DNA from: an uncultured Prolixibacteraceae bacterium
GTDB lineage: Bacteria > Bacteroidota > Bacteroidia > Bacteroidales > Prolixibacteraceae
Direction: 5' to 3'
Length of the DNA: 64,000 nt
Assembly: GCA_913063265.1 (NCBI GenBank)
Contig: CAJXZG010000008.1
Coordinates: 1 to 64,000 of the forward strand
Both the position numbers and the translations under genes were made by a program. This document shows, piece by piece, positions 62,433 through 64,000 of the stretch. Within the stretch, counting starts at the first letter, position 1; each line of letters starts with the position of its first letter. The notes beneath the pieces were generated by a model, which had not been told where the DNA came from, ran no database searches, and worked only from the letters and a program-made list of their open reading frames with translations.

Positions 62433-62465
62433 TTTGCTTTTTTAATATTCTGTTCTTTATATTTG
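62433..62465 (+). promoter_or_regulatory. Promoter of the MFS transporter/GH65 unit
   Basis: TTTG (62433-62436), a 21-base spacer and TATATTTG (62458-62465) are a near-perfect Bacteroidota promoter. Transcription would start near 62472, 91 bases before the ATG at 62563. Confidence 0.7.
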
Positions 62466-62562
62466 CAAAGGCAATTAATTATTTTCATCGTTTCAAATTT
62501 TACAGCAAAAAGGTCTTTTTGCTGTGATATTCACAGCTTATTACATAATTAAAACAATAGTT

Positions 62563-63900
62563 ATGAGTAAAAAACCTGCTCTTAGCTTTTGGCAAATTGT
62601 AAATATGAGTTTTGGCTTTTTGGGTATCCAAATGGGCTTTGCTCTGCAAAATGCCAATGCAAGTAGAATCTTAGGAATTTTTGGTGCTGATGTTCATCAT
62701 TTGTCGTGGTTTTGGATTGTGGCTCCGGTTACCGGTTTAATAGTACAACCAATTATTGGATACTACAGCGACCGTACCTGGACAAGACTCGGAAGAAGAA
62801 GGCCGTACTTTTTAACGGGTGCAATTTTGGCTGCTGTTGGAATGATGTTAATGCCTAATGCCGATATGTTTACTGCATTTTTACCTGCCTTGTGGGTAGG
62901 CGCCGGAATGTTGATGATTATGGATGCTTCGTTTAATGTTGCGATGGAACCATTTCGTGCACTGGTGGCAGATTTATTGCCTTCTGACCAAAGAACACTT
63001 GGATTTAGTATCCAGACTGTTTTAATCGGAATTGGTGCAGTAATAGGTTCGTGGCTTCCATATATGCTTACCAACTGGTTTGGAATTTCAAACCAGACAA
63101 ATGCAGGGGAAGTACCGCTAAACCTGTTGCTTTCTTTTATAATTGGAGCCAGTGTTTTGGTGATTAGTATTTTGGTGACCGTAACCGGTACAAAAGAATA
63201 TTCACCGGAAGAGATGCAAAAGTTTGCTGAAGATAACGAACCGGAAGAAGAACATTCGAGTTTGTTAAATATTTTCACAGACTTTAAAAATATGCCACTA
63301 ACTATGAAACAGTTGGGTGGTGTACAGTTTTTCTCATGGTTTGCATTGTTCGGTATGTGGGTGTTTACTACACCTGCAATTGCACATCATATTTATGGTT
63401 TACCATTAAGCGATACAAGCAGCGAAACATATCAGAATGCTGGAGACTGGGTTGGAGTTTTATTTGGTGTTTACAATGGAATTGCAGCAATATTTGCCTT
63501 CTTTTTACCTGCAATTGCACATAAAGTTGGAAGGAAAAAAACACATTCAATTGCATTGATAATCGGAGGATTAGGATTTTTATCCATGTATTTGATAGAT
63601 GATCCCAAAGGGTTAATCGTTTCTATGGTTGGAATTGGAATTGCCTGGGCAAGTATTCTTGCTATGCCCTATGCTATTTTAGCGGGCTCTATTCCTGCCC
63701 GAAAAATGGGAGTTTACATGGGAATCTTCAACTTCTTTATTGTTGCACCACAAATAGTAAATGCACTTTTTGGCGGCCCGTTGGTAAAATACCTCTACGG
63801 TGGTAATCCAATTTTCGCAATTGTAACAAGTGGTGTTTCTCTGCTTATTGCTGCAATGTTGGTTGTGCGGGTAAATGATGTTGATGATGTGGTTAAATAG
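62563..63900 (+). CDS. MFS sugar transporter (maltose-type)
   Basis: A 445-residue inner-membrane carrier with about twelve spans. Features of the glycoside-pentoside-hexuronide/SLC45-like MFS group: the YYSDRTWTRLGRRRPYFLTG loop between spans 2 and 3, and conserved small residues in spans 1 and 4. The ATG at 62563 is preferred over an upstream GTG at 62524, since spans begin soon after. Given the LacI operator, the downstream GH65 start and the sus genes, maltose is the probable substrate (inference). It precedes the GH65 start by 42 bases. Confidence 0.9.
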   Translation: MSKKPALSFWQIVNMSFGFLGIQMGFALQNANASRILGIFGADVHHLSWFWIVAPVTGLIVQPIIGYYSDRTWTRLGRRRPYFLTGAILAAVGMMLMPNADMFTAFLPALWVGAGMLMIMDASFNVAMEPFRALVADLLPSDQRTLGFSIQTVLIGIGAVIGSWLPYMLTNWFGISNQTNAGEVPLNLLLSFIIGASVLVISILVTVTGTKEYSPEEMQKFAEDNEPEEEHSSLLNIFTDFKNMPLTMKQLGGVQFFSWFALFGMWVFTTPAIAHHIYGLPLSDTSSETYQNAGDWVGVLFGVYNGIAAIFAFFLPAIAHKVGRKKTHSIALIIGGLGFLSMYLIDDPKGLIVSMVGIGIAWASILAMPYAILAGSIPARKMGVYMGIFNFFIVAPQIVNALFGGPLVKYLYGGNPIFAIVTSGVSLLIAAMLVVRVNDVDDVVK

Positions 63901-63942
63901 CTGCATCATAATAGTATTCAACGAATTGAAATATTTTAAAAG

Positions 63943-64000
63943 ATGAAGAATTATATAATTCATCATGACTGGAAAATTATTGAAGAAGGTTTTAAGCCTG
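63943..64000 (+). CDS. GH65 maltose phosphorylase-like enzyme, N-terminal fragment (runs off the right edge)
   Basis: The first 19 codons (MKNYIIHHDWKIIEEGFKP) match the conserved opening of Bacteroidota GH65 maltose/trehalose phosphorylases (H-x-W-x-I-x-E-x-G-F). Such enzymes split maltose into glucose and glucose-1-phosphate. It follows the maltose-type transporter by 42 bases and completes the maltodextrin pathway. The rest lies outside the window, so the call depends on this short stretch and on context. Confidence 0.65.
   Translation, partial: MKNYIIHHDWKIIEEGFKP

Noticed and set aside
62524-62562. GTG start 39 bases upstream of the MFS gene ATG
   Set aside because: The added residues do not look like a signal and the ATG fits the first membrane span better.

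Overview
The window is AT-rich DNA from a member of the Bacteroidota, most likely a marine or sediment Marinilabiliales/Prolixibacteraceae-type organism (the phylum is secure, the order is a guess). The evidence is a complete SusC/SusD/SusE/SusF set, several TonB-dependent receptors, type IX secretion (a PorZ-like protein plus two further proteins with T9SS C-terminal signals), many lipoproteins, and promoters of the TTG-N19-22-TAnnTTTG type.

Layout. 1-292: start of an exported glycosidase-like gene running off the left edge. 391-552: a MITE-like repeat. 648-1649: trpS. 1852-3942: a TPR sensor histidine kinase. 4007-21091: a sulfated-glycan cluster on the + strand with five S1 sulfatase lipoproteins, a LacZ-like GH2 enzyme, an XdhC-MobA fusion, a Tat-exported enolase-superfamily enzyme, a BASS-family transporter, a signal-peptide-bearing RraA/HMG-aldolase-like protein and a cupin/JmjC oxygenase. 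21324-24455: a TonB receptor with a DUF2271-like lipoprotein. 24562-41811: mostly housekeeping (dtd, MazG, polyprenyl synthase, ArsR regulator, cyanophycinase-like hydrolase, rsgA, AlkD-like, ITPase, PorZ, recO, Memo-AMMECR1 fusion, SPOR lipoprotein, dCMP deaminase, S41 protease, secreted PLD protein, nadA). 42029-45723: a second TonB receptor with a repeat-containing lipoprotein. 46290-49567: a PadR/PspC envelope-stress-type operon led by a small acidic exported protein with repeated E-x-W-M motifs. 49660-64000: a starch/maltodextrin locus (SusC-D-E-F and a T9SS-targeted GH13 amylase on the minus strand; an orphan Dam-like methylase, a LacI regulator, an MFS sugar transporter and the start of a GH65 maltose-phosphorylase-like gene on the plus strand).

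How genes may work together. In the starch locus, surface binding proteins and the amylase would trim starch, SusCD would import oligosaccharides, the MFS carrier would move maltose inward and GH65 would phosphorolyse it. Two copies of a GCAAACGTTTG operator, one before susC and one before the MFS gene, probably belong to the LacI regulator; both lie about 97-100 bp upstream of predicted transcription starts, which fits activation better than simple repression. In the sulfatase cluster, the dehydratase-like and aldolase-like enzymes both carry export signals and flank a BASS transporter. This suggests an unusual route in which a sugar acid is dehydrated and cleaved outside the cytoplasm and the keto-acid product is imported. 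It is the most novel idea in the window, and it is inference.

Several intergenic regions hold different imperfect palindromic repeats. No tRNA, rRNA, CRISPR array, integrase or complete insertion sequence was seen.
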